The notes under the pieces: model-generated
What the model saw: the letters and a program-made list of their open reading frames with translations, nothing else
Told to the model about the DNA's origin: nothing
Database searches by the model: none
Source: Candidatus Woesearchaeota archaeon
GTDB taxonomy: Archaea > Nanobdellota > Nanobdellia > Woesearchaeales > UBA525
DNA length: 64,000 nucleotides
Reading direction: 5' to 3'
Assembly: GCA_028818155.1 (NCBI GenBank)
Contig: JAPPOH010000013.1
Coordinates: 1-64,000 of the forward strand
Made by a program: the position numbers and the translations under genes
Shown here: positions 19,296 through 29,074 of the stretch, in pieces
How the letters are laid out: each line of letters starts with the position of its first letter
Numbering within the stretch: position 1 is the stretch's first letter

Positions 19296-20390
19296 TTATT
19301 CTGTACTTACGCCACGCTTCACGAATGTGCTGTTCTCAATAGTGAAAAAATCGTATGGCTTTTCACTGATCTCGCCGTACGCATCAAATGTCGTTACACC
19401 ACTTGCTCCGATGAATGGCTTCATCGCAGAGAGCGCATTCTTAATACCCGTTGCAGAGCCATCACTCGTCAACATTGCGTGTTGTAGAATCAAAACGCCA
19501 TCATACGCTTCTGCTGCGTAAATACCTGGCTCTCTGCCATAGTGCTGAGTGAATTTGCTGAGAAATGTTGCGTAGTTCGGACCTTCTCCGTTTGGGACTG
19601 TAATAAGTATGTCGCCCTTGTAGTTGGTCGCGTCATGTATGATCGTAGGGTCTTTCAGAGCTTCTGCTGCGTAGATGGGGATAGCAAGCCCAAGCTCAGT
19701 TGCCTGCTTGAGAATGCGCGCGCCCTCCAACGGGAATGCAATGAGGTACAGCGCATCAGGGTCTGCCTCCTTTATTTTGGTGAGTTGTGTCCTCATATTC
19801 GCACTTTCTGCTTCGTGCACCTCAACAGCAACCACCGAAACACTATCACTGAGTTCTGCAATAAGAGCATCTTTTAGTCCGACACCATAGTCATGTTGCA
19901 AGTGGAAAATAGCGACACGATCGTGTCCTGCTTCTGCAATCAACTCTGCCGCAATGCGTGCCTGGAGTTCATCGTTCGGCACGTTTCGAAAAATGTACTC
20001 TCCTGCGTGTTTAATTTTTGGGTTTGTTGCAAATGATGAGAAGCCTACTATTTTTTTCTCCTCCAGTATTGGGGCAACGCCGAGTACTTCTGGCGAGCAG
20101 CTAACAATGACTGCAACGGGGTTTTCTTTGAAGAGTAGGCGCTGTAGTGCATTCACTGCGCCTTTCGCAGTACATTGTCCATCTGCAAAGGTGACGTGCA
20201 GCGGTTTGCCTGCGATACCTCCTTGCTTGTTAATTTCGTCGACTGCAAGCATCACACCCATTTCGAGGTTTTGGCCCAGTATGCTTGAGCTCCCTGTGAG
20301 CGGTCCAATAAATCCTATTGTAACCTCATTCGTTGTTGGTTGCGTGCATGCAACTATCAGCAGCAGGACAACACACCAGTAGCGTCGCAT
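19296..20390 (-). CDS. Lipoprotein LivK-like branched-chain amino acid/amide-binding protein
   Basis: VVLLLIVACTQP lipobox; VTIGFIGPLTGSSSILGQNLEMGVMLAVDEINKQGGIAGKPL; start refined to the internal ATG. Confidence 0.9.
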   Translation of the reverse strand: MRRYWCVVLLLIVACTQPTTNEVTIGFIGPLTGSSSILGQNLEMGVMLAVDEINKQGGIAGKPLHVTFADGQCTAKGAVNALQRLLFKENPVAVIVSCSPEVLGVAPILEEKKIVGFSSFATNPKIKHAGEYIFRNVPNDELQARIAAELIAEAGHDRVAIFHLQHDYGVGLKDALIAELSDSVSVVAVEVHEAESANMRTQLTKIKEADPDALYLIAFPLEGARILKQATELGLAIPIYAAEALKDPTIIHDATNYKGDILITVPNGEGPNYATFLSKFTQHYGREPGIYAAEAYDGVLILQHAMLTSDGSATGIKNALSAMKPFIGASGVTTFDAYGEISEKPYDFFTIENSTFVKRGVSTE

Positions 20391-20483
20391 GTAGTGGTGA
20401 GCTGTACCAAATATATTAAATATACCTCCTATTTTTATGATAAAATTGGATAAATATATAAGTAAAGCCAATAAAGTCCTTAT

Positions 20484-21449
20484 ATGTTCATAAAAATTGA
20501 TAGTATAGACAAGCGAATTCTATACGAACTTGAACAAAATGCTCGCATGCCCGACACACAGTTAGCGAAGCTTGTCGGCAGGTCAAAAGAATCAGTACGC
20601 TACAGAATCAAACGATTACAAGAAAAGAACATCATCACGCGATTCTCTACATTCATCGATCCCACAAAATTCGGTTATCGCACCTACAAAATGTACTTAA
20701 AACTAGCGAACGTCCCAGAGAAGCGAGCGAAAATTATTTCCGAGCTCAAAAAAAATCCACACATGTTCTGGGTGGGGGCCGCTGATGGGGCATGGGATCT
20801 TGGTTTGACGTTTTTTGCGAAGAACAACACCGAATTCTACCGGATGCAACACGATATCGTGATGAAGTTTGGTTCACTTGTCAGAAAAAAATATACAGGC
20901 GTACTTGTCGATGTAACGCTTGGCTCCAAGGATTTTCTTGTGGATAAGCAAGGAGGGCACGTGACGCTTTTCGGAGAAGCAGAGCAATACACGCTTAGCG
21001 AGATGGATAAGAAACTCTTGCAGTTCTTATTCGTTGATGCTCGAGCAAGTGTTGTATCTCTTGCGCGACAAGTAGGCAGTACAGTTGATATTGTGCGAAG
21101 AAGGATAAAACTATTTGAAGAAAAAAATATCATTGTTCAGTATAAAGCATGGATCGATTGGAAGCTGCTCGGCTACGAGTTTTATAAGGCGTTTCTGTTC
21201 TTTAAAAAACTAAGTGTGCGTGATGAGCGACGTATCATGACATACGCACTCCAACATCGGCACATCATTCACGTGCCGAAGCAAATCTCTCCCTGGGATC
21301 TGGAGTTCGAAATCATGGTAACAAATTACCACGACTATAATAGCATCATTAATGACATTAAGGAACAATTTGTAGATATTATTCTTGATGTCGAATCCGC
21401 TGTGATGAGTGAAGATCACCTGTTCCCTGCAAAAAAGGTGTTGTGTTAG
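20484..21449 (+). CDS. Lrp/AsnC-family regulator with two HTH modules
   Basis: IDKRILYELEQNARMPDTQLAKLVGRSKESVRYRIKRLQEKNII and MDKKLLQFLFVDARASVVSLARQVGSTVDIVRRRIKLFEEKNII. Confidence 0.88.
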   Translation: MFIKIDSIDKRILYELEQNARMPDTQLAKLVGRSKESVRYRIKRLQEKNIITRFSTFIDPTKFGYRTYKMYLKLANVPEKRAKIISELKKNPHMFWVGAADGAWDLGLTFFAKNNTEFYRMQHDIVMKFGSLVRKKYTGVLVDVTLGSKDFLVDKQGGHVTLFGEAEQYTLSEMDKKLLQFLFVDARASVVSLARQVGSTVDIVRRRIKLFEEKNIIVQYKAWIDWKLLGYEFYKAFLFFKKLSVRDERRIMTYALQHRHIIHVPKQISPWDLEFEIMVTNYHDYNSIINDIKEQFVDIILDVESAVMSEDHLFPAKKVLC

Positions 21450-22144
21450 CGTTTCTTTGCAATTGTCACGAAACTTCTCGGCTCGAAATTATCGATGTGT
21501 TCCACAAGCTCGAATCCTGTTTCATTGAGGAGTTTCGTTACTTCCTCTCGCGTGCATGCGCGTAAGATGTGGCCGTTATCATGGTACTCTTTTCCATTTT
21601 CAACGTACGTGCAGTCCCACTCGTACAGCGCGGGTGCTTCTTGTACGTGTTTCATCGTTGAGATTCGTGTGACACTGCCTGCTTCCACGCTGCCGTTGAA
21701 GTAATTATCTTTATCGAGCTTCCCCGTTTCGTAATGATCAACGATGAGAATACCATCAGGTTTGAGAGCGTTGTAAAATGCGCGCAGCGCCTTCTTCGCA
21801 TCTGCATCCGTGTACATGTACGTGAAGATTCTCCCCATGAGAATGATCGCGTCGTGTTGCTCCACTTGTAGCTCTCGCATGTCCGTCTGGATGAACTTGT
21901 TTGCATGCACTTTTTCTTGTGCTCTCGCGAAGAGTTCGTCAGTATACTCAGCGAATGTCATATCGTAGCCTGCTTGCACAAGCTGTTCTGCTACTTCAAC
22001 GAGTGCACCGAAAAACACGATCTTTTTTGCGTTGTTCGCTTCCAGGTAGTGCTCGATTTTCTTTGTTATTATTTCATGTGGGAAGAACTGTTCGTAGAAT
22101 GAGCAGCAGACGTCCGCGAGGTTTGTGTAGAGGTTCATAGCCAT
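21446..22144 (-). CDS. SAM-dependent methyltransferase
   Basis: Rossmann-like core; ALKPDGILIVDHYETGK. Confidence 0.75.
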   Translation of the reverse strand: MAMNLYTNLADVCCSFYEQFFPHEIITKKIEHYLEANNAKKIVFFGALVEVAEQLVQAGYDMTFAEYTDELFARAQEKVHANKFIQTDMRELQVEQHDAIILMGRIFTYMYTDADAKKALRAFYNALKPDGILIVDHYETGKLDKDNYFNGSVEAGSVTRISTMKHVQEAPALYEWDCTYVENGKEYHDNGHILRACTREEVTKLLNETGFELVEHIDNFEPRSFVTIAKKR

Positions 22145-23046
22145 TCCTTGAATAATCGTGTGAGTTCTTTGGTTACTGCTGCAGGTTGTGTGAGTCCCTC
22201 TAGTTTCGTATCAGGCACCAAGTCTGTTTTGCTCACGTAGATAACGATCGGTTTATCTAATTCTTTTGTGTACTCAAAGAGTTGTTGTTGCATCTCGATT
22301 GAGTACGTTTCCGTTGGATCATACACGTACACGATGGCATCTGCTAAGTATCTGAGTGTGATGTCCGCTCGCTTCTCAATGGTATTCATTTTCTTCCTGT
22401 TTAATGTGCCTGGCGTGTCAATGCACTGGATCTGGTTGTACTTGTATTCGAAGTGGCCGACGTTCAGTCCTTTTGTGGTGAAGGCGTACGCTTTGATTTC
22501 CGGCTTTGCTGTTGTGATTTTTTTTAATAATGTAGACTTACCTACGTTGGGAAAGCCTGCGATCGCAACCGTGAAGAGTTCATCGTCCACTGTCGGCATA
22601 TCTTTCAAGATGGAACGTGCTGCGTTCAACGTGTCAAAGTGCGGCTGCAACCGCTTAAAGATAGAAGAGATCCTGCCGATGTAGGCATTTCGTATAGGTG
22701 CAACATCCTCTGCATTCTTGACGCGTGCGATATGCTCTGTTGTGATCTTTTTGATTGTAGTAATACAGCCGTTGATACCTGCAAGTGCTTTTTTTATTGT
22801 GCCGAGCTGCATCTCGAGCTGAAAGATTCTCTTGTTGAACTCGCTGAAATTATCGAAACTCGGATACCTATCATGCAAGTTCGTGAGTGCTTTCACAAGA
22901 CTCGTGCTGATTGTCAAGAATCGCTCACGCTCTTTGTGCTGCCGCGTGCCTTTCACGACACTCTGACGCTTTCTCCCACGAGCGAGCGCTGTCTCAAGGT
23001 AATGTTGCGGTTTCTCCGCTGGTGGGACGTTTGTGTTGAGGCGCAT
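22135..23046 (-). CDS. NOG1-family GTPase (start refined from 23238)
   Basis: GFPNVGKSTLLKKIT G1, IDTPGTLNR G3, SKTDL G4; Nog1 N-terminal region. Confidence 0.88.
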   Translation of the reverse strand: MRLNTNVPPAEKPQHYLETALARGRKRQSVVKGTRQHKERERFLTISTSLVKALTNLHDRYPSFDNFSEFNKRIFQLEMQLGTIKKALAGINGCITTIKKITTEHIARVKNAEDVAPIRNAYIGRISSIFKRLQPHFDTLNAARSILKDMPTVDDELFTVAIAGFPNVGKSTLLKKITTAKPEIKAYAFTTKGLNVGHFEYKYNQIQCIDTPGTLNRKKMNTIEKRADITLRYLADAIVYVYDPTETYSIEMQQQLFEYTKELDKPIVIYVSKTDLVPDTKLEGLTQPAAVTKELTRLFKEWL

Positions 23047-23065
23047 GCTCTTGAGAGCCAGGAAA

Positions 23066-23077
23066 CCTTTATAAAGG
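23066..23077. promoter_or_regulatory. Palindromic CCTTTATAAAGG TATA between divergent NOG1 and S6e
   Basis: Perfect 12-bp palindrome in the divergent intergenic region. Confidence 0.6.
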
Positions 23078-23151
23078 ATTGGCCGATCGTCTCGAGTGCT
23101 GAGACCTACGTGAGGGGAACCGAAATCCCCGAAGTCTCGGGAGGGAAACAA

Positions 23152-23847
23152 ATGGAAATCAAAGTCAACGTCGGTGATCCGGCAAGTAAGAAAACATACA
23201 CGTTCACTATTTCTGCAGAAGATGCTTCGAGTGTTCATGACAAGCGCATTGGTGACACATTCCGTGGCGAATTAATTGGAAAAGCAGGCTACGAACTGGA
23301 GATTACTGGAGGAAGTGATAACGCAGGCTTCCCCATGCGAAAAGATGTTCCTGGCCATAGACGACAGAAAATTCTCATCACGAAAAGTACAGGGAACCAG
23401 AAAACCGAGAAGGGGATTCGTATCAGAAAGACAGTTGCCGGTGGCAAAGTCGGCGAGTTCACTGCGCAGATCAACTGCAAAGTTGTGAAGGCAGGCAAGG
23501 ATTCCCTTGAGACAAAAGAAGAAGCACCTGCTGAGGATGCTCCAACAGAGGAAAAGAAAGAAAAACCTGCTGAAGAGAAAAAGGAAGACGCTCCGAAGGA
23601 AGAGAAGAAAGAAGAAAAACCAGCAGAAGAAGAGAAAAAAGAGGACACTCCAAAGGATGACAAAAAGGAAACGCCCGAGGAGAAGAAGGAAGCTCCGAAA
23701 GAAGACAAGCAGGAAGAGAAAAAAGACGACAAACCAGTAGAAGAAAAGCCTGCAGAAAAACCGAAGGAAGAGGCTCCTGAAGAGAAGAAAGAAGAAGCTC
23801 CGAAAGAAAAACCTGCTGAGCCGAAAAAGGAAGAGAAAAGGAGTTAA
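23152..23847 (+). CDS. rps6e: Ribosomal protein eS6 with long Lys/Glu/Pro-rich C-terminal tail (start refined from 22639)
   Basis: MEIKVNVGDPASKKTYTFTI...GDTFRGELIGKAGYELEITGGSDNAGFPMRKDVPG. Confidence 0.93.
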   Translation: MEIKVNVGDPASKKTYTFTISAEDASSVHDKRIGDTFRGELIGKAGYELEITGGSDNAGFPMRKDVPGHRRQKILITKSTGNQKTEKGIRIRKTVAGGKVGEFTAQINCKVVKAGKDSLETKEEAPAEDAPTEEKKEKPAEEKKEDAPKEEKKEEKPAEEEKKEDTPKDDKKETPEEKKEAPKEDKQEEKKDDKPVEEKPAEKPKEEAPEEKKEEAPKEKPAEPKKEEKRS

Positions 23848-23869
23848 ACCACGTTATTTTTCTAGCACC

Positions 23870-24463
23870 ATGCTATACGAAGCAGCAGGAATTGTAGGAA
23901 TCACAGGGCTCGCCGCTTTTGGAGCAGTGTATACTCGTATTGTGCTGCAACCACTTGCAAAAGAAGTGATGGATATACGACATGGCCGCGATTCCGTTTC
24001 CTTACAGCGAAAAAAATTTGAATTAGAGCAACAAGAAGCTGAACGGCGTGCTATATTTCTTCTTAAGACTTTGCAGGACGGCAATAATATACTTCCCGGT
24101 GATCCCGATTATACTATTGCACATGTTAATGTTGCTGCAGGTCGTTACGGCATGGGAACACAGGCATGGCGTGATGCAGAAGCTTCATTCAGAAGAAATC
24201 CACCGCCATACATTTCCAGCCATACACCATTTCCTCCTCGAGAATCTCTTGAAGCTCCTCCTGAAGGAGCACTATCTGAACTGGCAATTGTTCGCGCAGC
24301 ACGTCATTATGAAAAAGCATCACGCGATCTGCAAGCAACATTAGCAAACCTCGGTCTCGTTCTCTCGTTCGAGTCGTTCTTAGAACATCAGCTTGAGCGA
24401 TATCCGCAAGAAAACAACCCTACGCTAAATTCTTCAACAACGCTCCCACCACGTATGCGATGA
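23870..24463 (+). CDS. Hypothetical N-anchored protein
   Basis: ORF with N-terminal hydrophobic segment. Confidence 0.6.
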   Translation: MLYEAAGIVGITGLAAFGAVYTRIVLQPLAKEVMDIRHGRDSVSLQRKKFELEQQEAERRAIFLLKTLQDGNNILPGDPDYTIAHVNVAAGRYGMGTQAWRDAEASFRRNPPPYISSHTPFPPRESLEAPPEGALSELAIVRAARHYEKASRDLQATLANLGLVLSFESFLEHQLERYPQENNPTLNSSTTLPPRMR

Positions 24464-25121
24464 ACGCAGCGCCGCCGCCAACGAGCAGCATTTCTGTACC
24501 TGCTTTCCACCACGTGCGAGCAATGAGCACAGCACGGGCACTTCCCACAGCGAAAATCGTGACAAGTGTTAAGACTGTTGCAACAGCGAATGCGTGTGGC
24601 TGAAAGCTTGGAATGAATAACACAGCGACGTACGCTACTAGCGGCACTGAACCAGCAATCAAGAACGCAATAAATGTCGTGAGTCCCGCTTTCCAGGGCG
24701 AGGTCACCATGTCCGCCATACCATGGCCACCCATCATTTCCCGTACCCAGAGCTGCTCGTCACCAGTAATCTTCTTCACAATGCTATTGAGTAATGGCCC
24801 ACGAAACCCTTTCTGCTTGTAGATCGCGACAACTTCAGCCTTCGCTTCTGCAGGCCGCTCCTGCATCTGTCTGCGCTCGAGCTCTTGTTCCTTCTTCTTG
24901 AATGCGATCTCAGATTTCTTTGAAAGGTAATTCCCCGCAGCCATGCTCACGCCATCAGCAAGTAAGTTTGCGAGGCCGAGCACAAGAATAATAGAACTGG
25001 ATAATGAGGCGCCCGCAACGCCCGCGACAATCGCGAAGGTTGTGATAATGCCGTCCAGAGCACCGTAGACTGCATCGCCAAGGTATTTTCCCGTGTCTCG
25101 CCGTTGTTCGTCGTGGCCCAT
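24420..25121 (-). CDS. VIT1/CCC1-family transporter
   Basis: DAVYGALDGIITTFAIVAGVAGASLSSSIILVLGLANLLADGVSMAAGNYLSKKSE. Confidence 0.92.
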   Translation of the reverse strand: MGHDEQRRDTGKYLGDAVYGALDGIITTFAIVAGVAGASLSSSIILVLGLANLLADGVSMAAGNYLSKKSEIAFKKKEQELERRQMQERPAEAKAEVVAIYKQKGFRGPLLNSIVKKITGDEQLWVREMMGGHGMADMVTSPWKAGLTTFIAFLIAGSVPLVAYVAVLFIPSFQPHAFAVATVLTLVTIFAVGSARAVLIARTWWKAGTEMLLVGGGAAFIAYVVGALLKNLA

Positions 25122-25155
25122 AGTTGCTCGCTAGAAAGTATGTTTAAGAATGTTT

Positions 25156-25452
25156 CTAAGAACGTTCGTGTCTTGCACTACCGTGGACGTGTGTAGAGTC
25201 TGAAAAGTGAAAGTTTAGCTCAACCACTCCTTTGCCGCCATGTCCATCAGAAGATCGCGTCAGGTATCTAGATTTACAAGGCGTATATCCCCTTTTTCCA
25301 GCATACTCATCGGCGATTTCTCTAATTTTTTCGACAGTCACTTCTCGAGGTATAGTTCGAGAGAACTGACAGTCTGGCATCATGCCACGTTCAACGTCAG
25401 GAGTTTCTCCTTTCATGCGAGCATCAAGGTAGTCACTGAAGTTCATACTCAC
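25156..25452 (-). CDS. Hypothetical protein
   Basis: ORF only. Confidence 0.5.
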   Translation of the reverse strand: MSMNFSDYLDARMKGETPDVERGMMPDCQFSRTIPREVTVEKIREIADEYAGKRGYTPCKSRYLTRSSDGHGGKGVVELNFHFSDSTHVHGSARHERS

Positions 25453-25519
25453 TCCGAAATAGCATCACCATTAAAAGTCTGTCGGAAACCTTTAAAGGAG
25501 AGAAAGAACTCGTTGTCCC

Positions 25520-27178
25520 ATGTCCTTCCAAGACAAACTCCAAGCACTCATCGAAGCAGAAGGTATTCCCGTCCAGCTCGAAGTGCCACCTGACACCTCA
25601 TTAGGAGACTACGCCCTCCCCTGCTTTCCGTTAGCGAAAGCCATGAAAAAAGCGCCAAATCAGATCGCAGAAGACTTGGCAAAAAAATTCACCGCTGATT
25701 TTCTTGAAGACGTACAAGCAACGGGACCGTACGTGAACTTTTTCATCAAGAAAGACGCGTTCGCGAAAGCAACACTCAAGGAAATCCAAGACAAAGGCAG
25801 CGAGTATGGCAGTCAAGCGAAAAAGAACGACAACGTGATGATCGAGTACTCACAACCAAACACACACAAAGCATTCCACGTCGGCCATCTGCGAGGAACG
25901 AGCCTCGGCGAATCGTTAGCGAGAATCTTACGCTTTGCAGGCTACACCGTCGTGCAAGCAAACTACTCAGGTGATACAGGCGCGCACATCGCGAAGTGGC
26001 TCTGGTACTACACGAACAACAAGGAAACACCCCCGAAAGAGAACATCGAGCAGTGGATCGCGAACATTTACGTCAAAGCAGTACAAGCACTAGCTGACGA
26101 TCCAGACAAACAAGCGGAAGTCGATGTGATGTTAGCGAAACTCGATGCGAAAGAACCCGGAGCGTTATTCGACACGTACACAACAACAAGACAGCTCAGT
26201 ATCGATGCGTTCAAACGCATTTACAAGGAACTTGACGCGCACTTTGACGAGTGGTTCTTTGAAAGTGCAATGGATGAACACGCGAAAACAATCAGCAACG
26301 AATTAGCAACGAGAAAAATCGCAAAAGAAGACGACGGCGCAATCATCATGGACTTAGAAGACGTGAACCTCGGCATCTGGGTCCTCCTACGAAAAGATGG
26401 CACGCCCCTCTACTCAGCAAAAGATCTTGCGCTCGCAGAAGACAAATTCAAGAAGTACAACGTTGATAGAAGCATCTACGTTGTCGGTGCAGCGCAGAGC
26501 ATGCACTTCAAACAACTCTTTGAAACACTCGAAAGAATGGAGTTCGAGCAAACAGACAAGTGTTTCCATCTTTCATTCACAGAAGTACGATTACCGGAAG
26601 GTAAAATGAGTTCACGCACCGGACAAAACATTCTCTATAGTGATATGCACGCGCAAGTAGCAGACTATGCAACAGAAGAAATACAAAAGCGTCATGAAGA
26701 TTGGACTCCTGAACAAATAGCAACCGTCGTACACCACGTCACGATCGCAGCGCTCAAGTATGACATGCTCGCAATCAACCCAAACAAAACGATTACCTTT
26801 GATCCAAAGAACGCGACAGCGTTCGAAGGGGAGACCGGACCGTATTTACTCTACACGTACGCCCGCGCCTCGAGTATCTTACGAAAGGCGACCCCAGAGA
26901 TTGTTGATGGCTCTACATTAACACATGAGAAGGAGCTCGCGCTCTTACGCGCGTTAGCGGCATTCCCTGCAGCAGTAGATCGTGCAACGAGAGAGTACAT
27001 GCCCAGCTACGTCGCGCACTGCGCAATGAGCATCGCGAAAACATTCAACTCATTCTACCACGAGTGCCCCGTCTTGCAAGAGGAACGGAAAGATCGCGTC
27101 GCGTTAGTGCAGGCTGCAGTGATTGTGCTCGGAAAGGCACTTACTTTGCTCGGTATTAAGGCGCCGGAGGAGATGTGA
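25520..27178 (+). CDS. argS: Arginyl-tRNA synthetase
   Basis: EYSQPNTHKAFHVGHLRGTSLGESLARILRFAGYTV; GKMSSRTGQNI. Confidence 0.97.
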   Translation: MSFQDKLQALIEAEGIPVQLEVPPDTSLGDYALPCFPLAKAMKKAPNQIAEDLAKKFTADFLEDVQATGPYVNFFIKKDAFAKATLKEIQDKGSEYGSQAKKNDNVMIEYSQPNTHKAFHVGHLRGTSLGESLARILRFAGYTVVQANYSGDTGAHIAKWLWYYTNNKETPPKENIEQWIANIYVKAVQALADDPDKQAEVDVMLAKLDAKEPGALFDTYTTTRQLSIDAFKRIYKELDAHFDEWFFESAMDEHAKTISNELATRKIAKEDDGAIIMDLEDVNLGIWVLLRKDGTPLYSAKDLALAEDKFKKYNVDRSIYVVGAAQSMHFKQLFETLERMEFEQTDKCFHLSFTEVRLPEGKMSSRTGQNILYSDMHAQVADYATEEIQKRHEDWTPEQIATVVHHVTIAALKYDMLAINPNKTITFDPKNATAFEGETGPYLLYTYARASSILRKATPEIVDGSTLTHEKELALLRALAAFPAAVDRATREYMPSYVAHCAMSIAKTFNSFYHECPVLQEERKDRVALVQAAVIVLGKALTLLGIKAPEEM

Positions 27179-27819
27179 ACCCGAAAATACCAAGAAAGAT
27201 CGCTTCCCTTTTAGAAAAAAGAGGGTTTTCTTCTTTACGTCCATGTCAAGAGAAATCCATCGACGCTGGACTCTTTGATGAAAAGAACTTGTTGGTCTGC
27301 ACACCCACCGCTTCTGGAAAAACATTAGTGGGCGAGCTTGCCGCGCTGAATGGTATCTTGCATGATCATGGGAAAGCTGTGTATATTGTCCCGTTGCGCG
27401 CGTTAGCAACGGAAAAGTACCGGCAGTTCAAGAAAGATTATCCCAATTTGAAAATCGCTGTGAGCACGGGGGACCTGGATGAGAAGCAATCCTACCTGGG
27501 AAACAATGACGTGATCATCGTGACGTCAGAAAAATTCGATTCATTACTCAGACATAAAGTGGACTGGCTCCCCGCCGTCAAGACCGTCATCATTGATGAG
27601 ATTCATTTGTTGAATGACCCCCATAGGGGGCCGACTCTAGAAGTTGTGTTAACAATCATTCGTACAACCATGAACGTGCAACTGATTGGCCTTTCAGCGA
27701 CGATCGGCAATAAAGAGGAATTAGCTGCGTGGTTAAATGCGGAGCTCGTTGAAGACGACTGGCGCCCTGTCAAGCTTGAGAAAGGCGTCTACCTCGATGG
27801 TGAGATCGAGTTCAGTTGA
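27175..27819 (+). pseudogene. Hel308/Ski2-like helicase, N-terminal fragment only (RecA1 lobe)
   Basis: TPTASGKTLVGELAAL, DEIHLL, LSATIGN present; stops at VYLDGEIEFS with no second RecA lobe. Confidence 0.8.
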
Positions 27820-28123
27820 ACTGCTTCACGTTCTTCTGCAGGAATTCAGTCACAAGCGGAATAACTGGCTTTCGCCCTTTGTACGCATCCACAGCAAAGA
27901 TGATTGCCACGACAACGACTGCGATCCAGTATATTGGTGAGAGGATCCAGCCGATGAACGGAACGAACATCAACACCCAGCAGAGGATAAACGCAGTTCC
28001 TGCAAATGCCAAGCCGTTAATCGCGTGGTACATGTGTTTCTTCTGCTGCAAGAGCAGGAGAATTAACGCGACTGGCCAGAAAATGTAACAGAGTGCGTTC
28101 AAGAGCTTATCTGTATCTGACAT
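27812..28123 (-). CDS. Small polytopic membrane protein (DUF4870/Tic20-like)
   Basis: Three hydrophobic segments; YHAINGLAFAGTAFILCWVLMFVPFIGWILSPIYWI. Confidence 0.65.
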   Translation of the reverse strand: MSDTDKLLNALCYIFWPVALILLLLQQKKHMYHAINGLAFAGTAFILCWVLMFVPFIGWILSPIYWIAVVVVAIIFAVDAYKGRKPVIPLVTEFLQKNVKQFN

Positions 28124-28154
28124 GCCCTAAGAATGGATTCTTCCTATATAAGCA

Positions 28155-28427
28155 TTATGCTCCACAGAGCGGGTTGCAGACGTCTAAGCAGCCATCTTCC
28201 GTTCCAGGTTCTGTCACACAGTTGCGCATGCAGTCGTTCATGCAGAGATTCAGCTCTTGTTGTGATGGGCCTTGTTCAGCTGCCTTGACCAGTTGACTCC
28301 CTGTTGCAACCACATTCCCTGTTGCTAGCCCGACTGTGTTCTCCTGGTCAACGACCGCTTGGATAACGCCCATGAAGAGGAGTGCTCCTACGAAGACTGC
28401 TCCTAATACCATTTGTAATTGTTTCAT
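28155..28427 (-). CDS. Small N-anchored Cys-rich secreted protein
   Basis: MKQLQMVLGAVFVGALLFMGVIQ; CMNDCMRNC...CLDVCNPLC. Confidence 0.65.
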   Translation of the reverse strand: MKQLQMVLGAVFVGALLFMGVIQAVVDQENTVGLATGNVVATGSQLVKAAEQGPSQQELNLCMNDCMRNCVTEPGTEDGCLDVCNPLCGA

Positions 28428-28478
28428 TCTTACACCTTTGTCGCACTGAAAAAGAGGATGTCAAAAAAAGAGGAAAAG

Positions 28479-28760
28479 CTATCTTGGCATGCAGCTTTCA
28501 AAGCAATCGTAGAAACAATCATCATTACTTCCGCAATTGCTCCATCGAGCACAGTTATGTACGCATTGACTATGTCCCCATCGAGCGTCTGATGCTTGTC
28601 CAGCAACATTACTATCTTCTACGCCAGCCCCTGCGTGTTGCACACCTGTCGGTGCGTTGCTAAACACAACAATCGAGACTAAGCCCACGATTGCAACAAG
28701 TGACACGAGTGCCACGATTGTTAAGTTCAATTGATTCATTTCTTTTTTCTTCTTTGCCAT
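28479..28760 (-). CDS. Small N-anchored Cys-rich protein (start refined to MAKKKKE)
   Basis: VALVSLVAIVGLVSIVVFSNAPTGVQH; C-terminal cysteines. Confidence 0.65.
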   Translation of the reverse strand: MAKKKKEMNQLNLTIVALVSLVAIVGLVSIVVFSNAPTGVQHAGAGVEDSNVAGQASDARWGHSQCVHNCARWSNCGSNDDCFYDCFESCMPR

Positions 28761-28813
28761 TGGTATCCACCTAAGTTTGTCTATCAGTAAGTATTGTTTT
28801 CGTGCTGCCTTCC

Positions 28814-29074
28814 CTATATTTTGTTCTTGCAAGTTTCATGTGCATCTTTCTTGTCTTGGAATGAAGAGTAGTAGTTTGAATTCTCCTCCATACACTTAAC
28901 GTACTTTCCTGTTCTTTTGTCACTCGTCACTCTGGCATCTCCTGCGCGGTTTTCCTCAACAACTGCGCTTGCCTGTACATGTTGCACTCCTGTTGGCGCA
29001 CCGCTAAAGACAACCATCGCAACTAAGCTCATAATTGCGACTAATGCAACGAGTGCAACAACTATTACATTCAC
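28814..29074 (-). CDS. Small N-anchored protein, paralog of the preceding (GTG start)
   Basis: VALVALVAIMSLVAMVVFSGAPTGVQH. Confidence 0.65.
   Translation of the reverse strand: MNVIVVALVALVAIMSLVAMVVFSGAPTGVQHVQASAVVEENRAGDARVTSDKRTGKYVKCMEENSNYYSSFQDKKDAHETCKNKI

Noticed and set aside
22639-23151. N-terminal 171-residue extension of the S6e ORF
   Set aside because: Antisense to NOG1 and unlike S6e; the true start is ATG 23152 with an SD-like GGGAGGG upstream.
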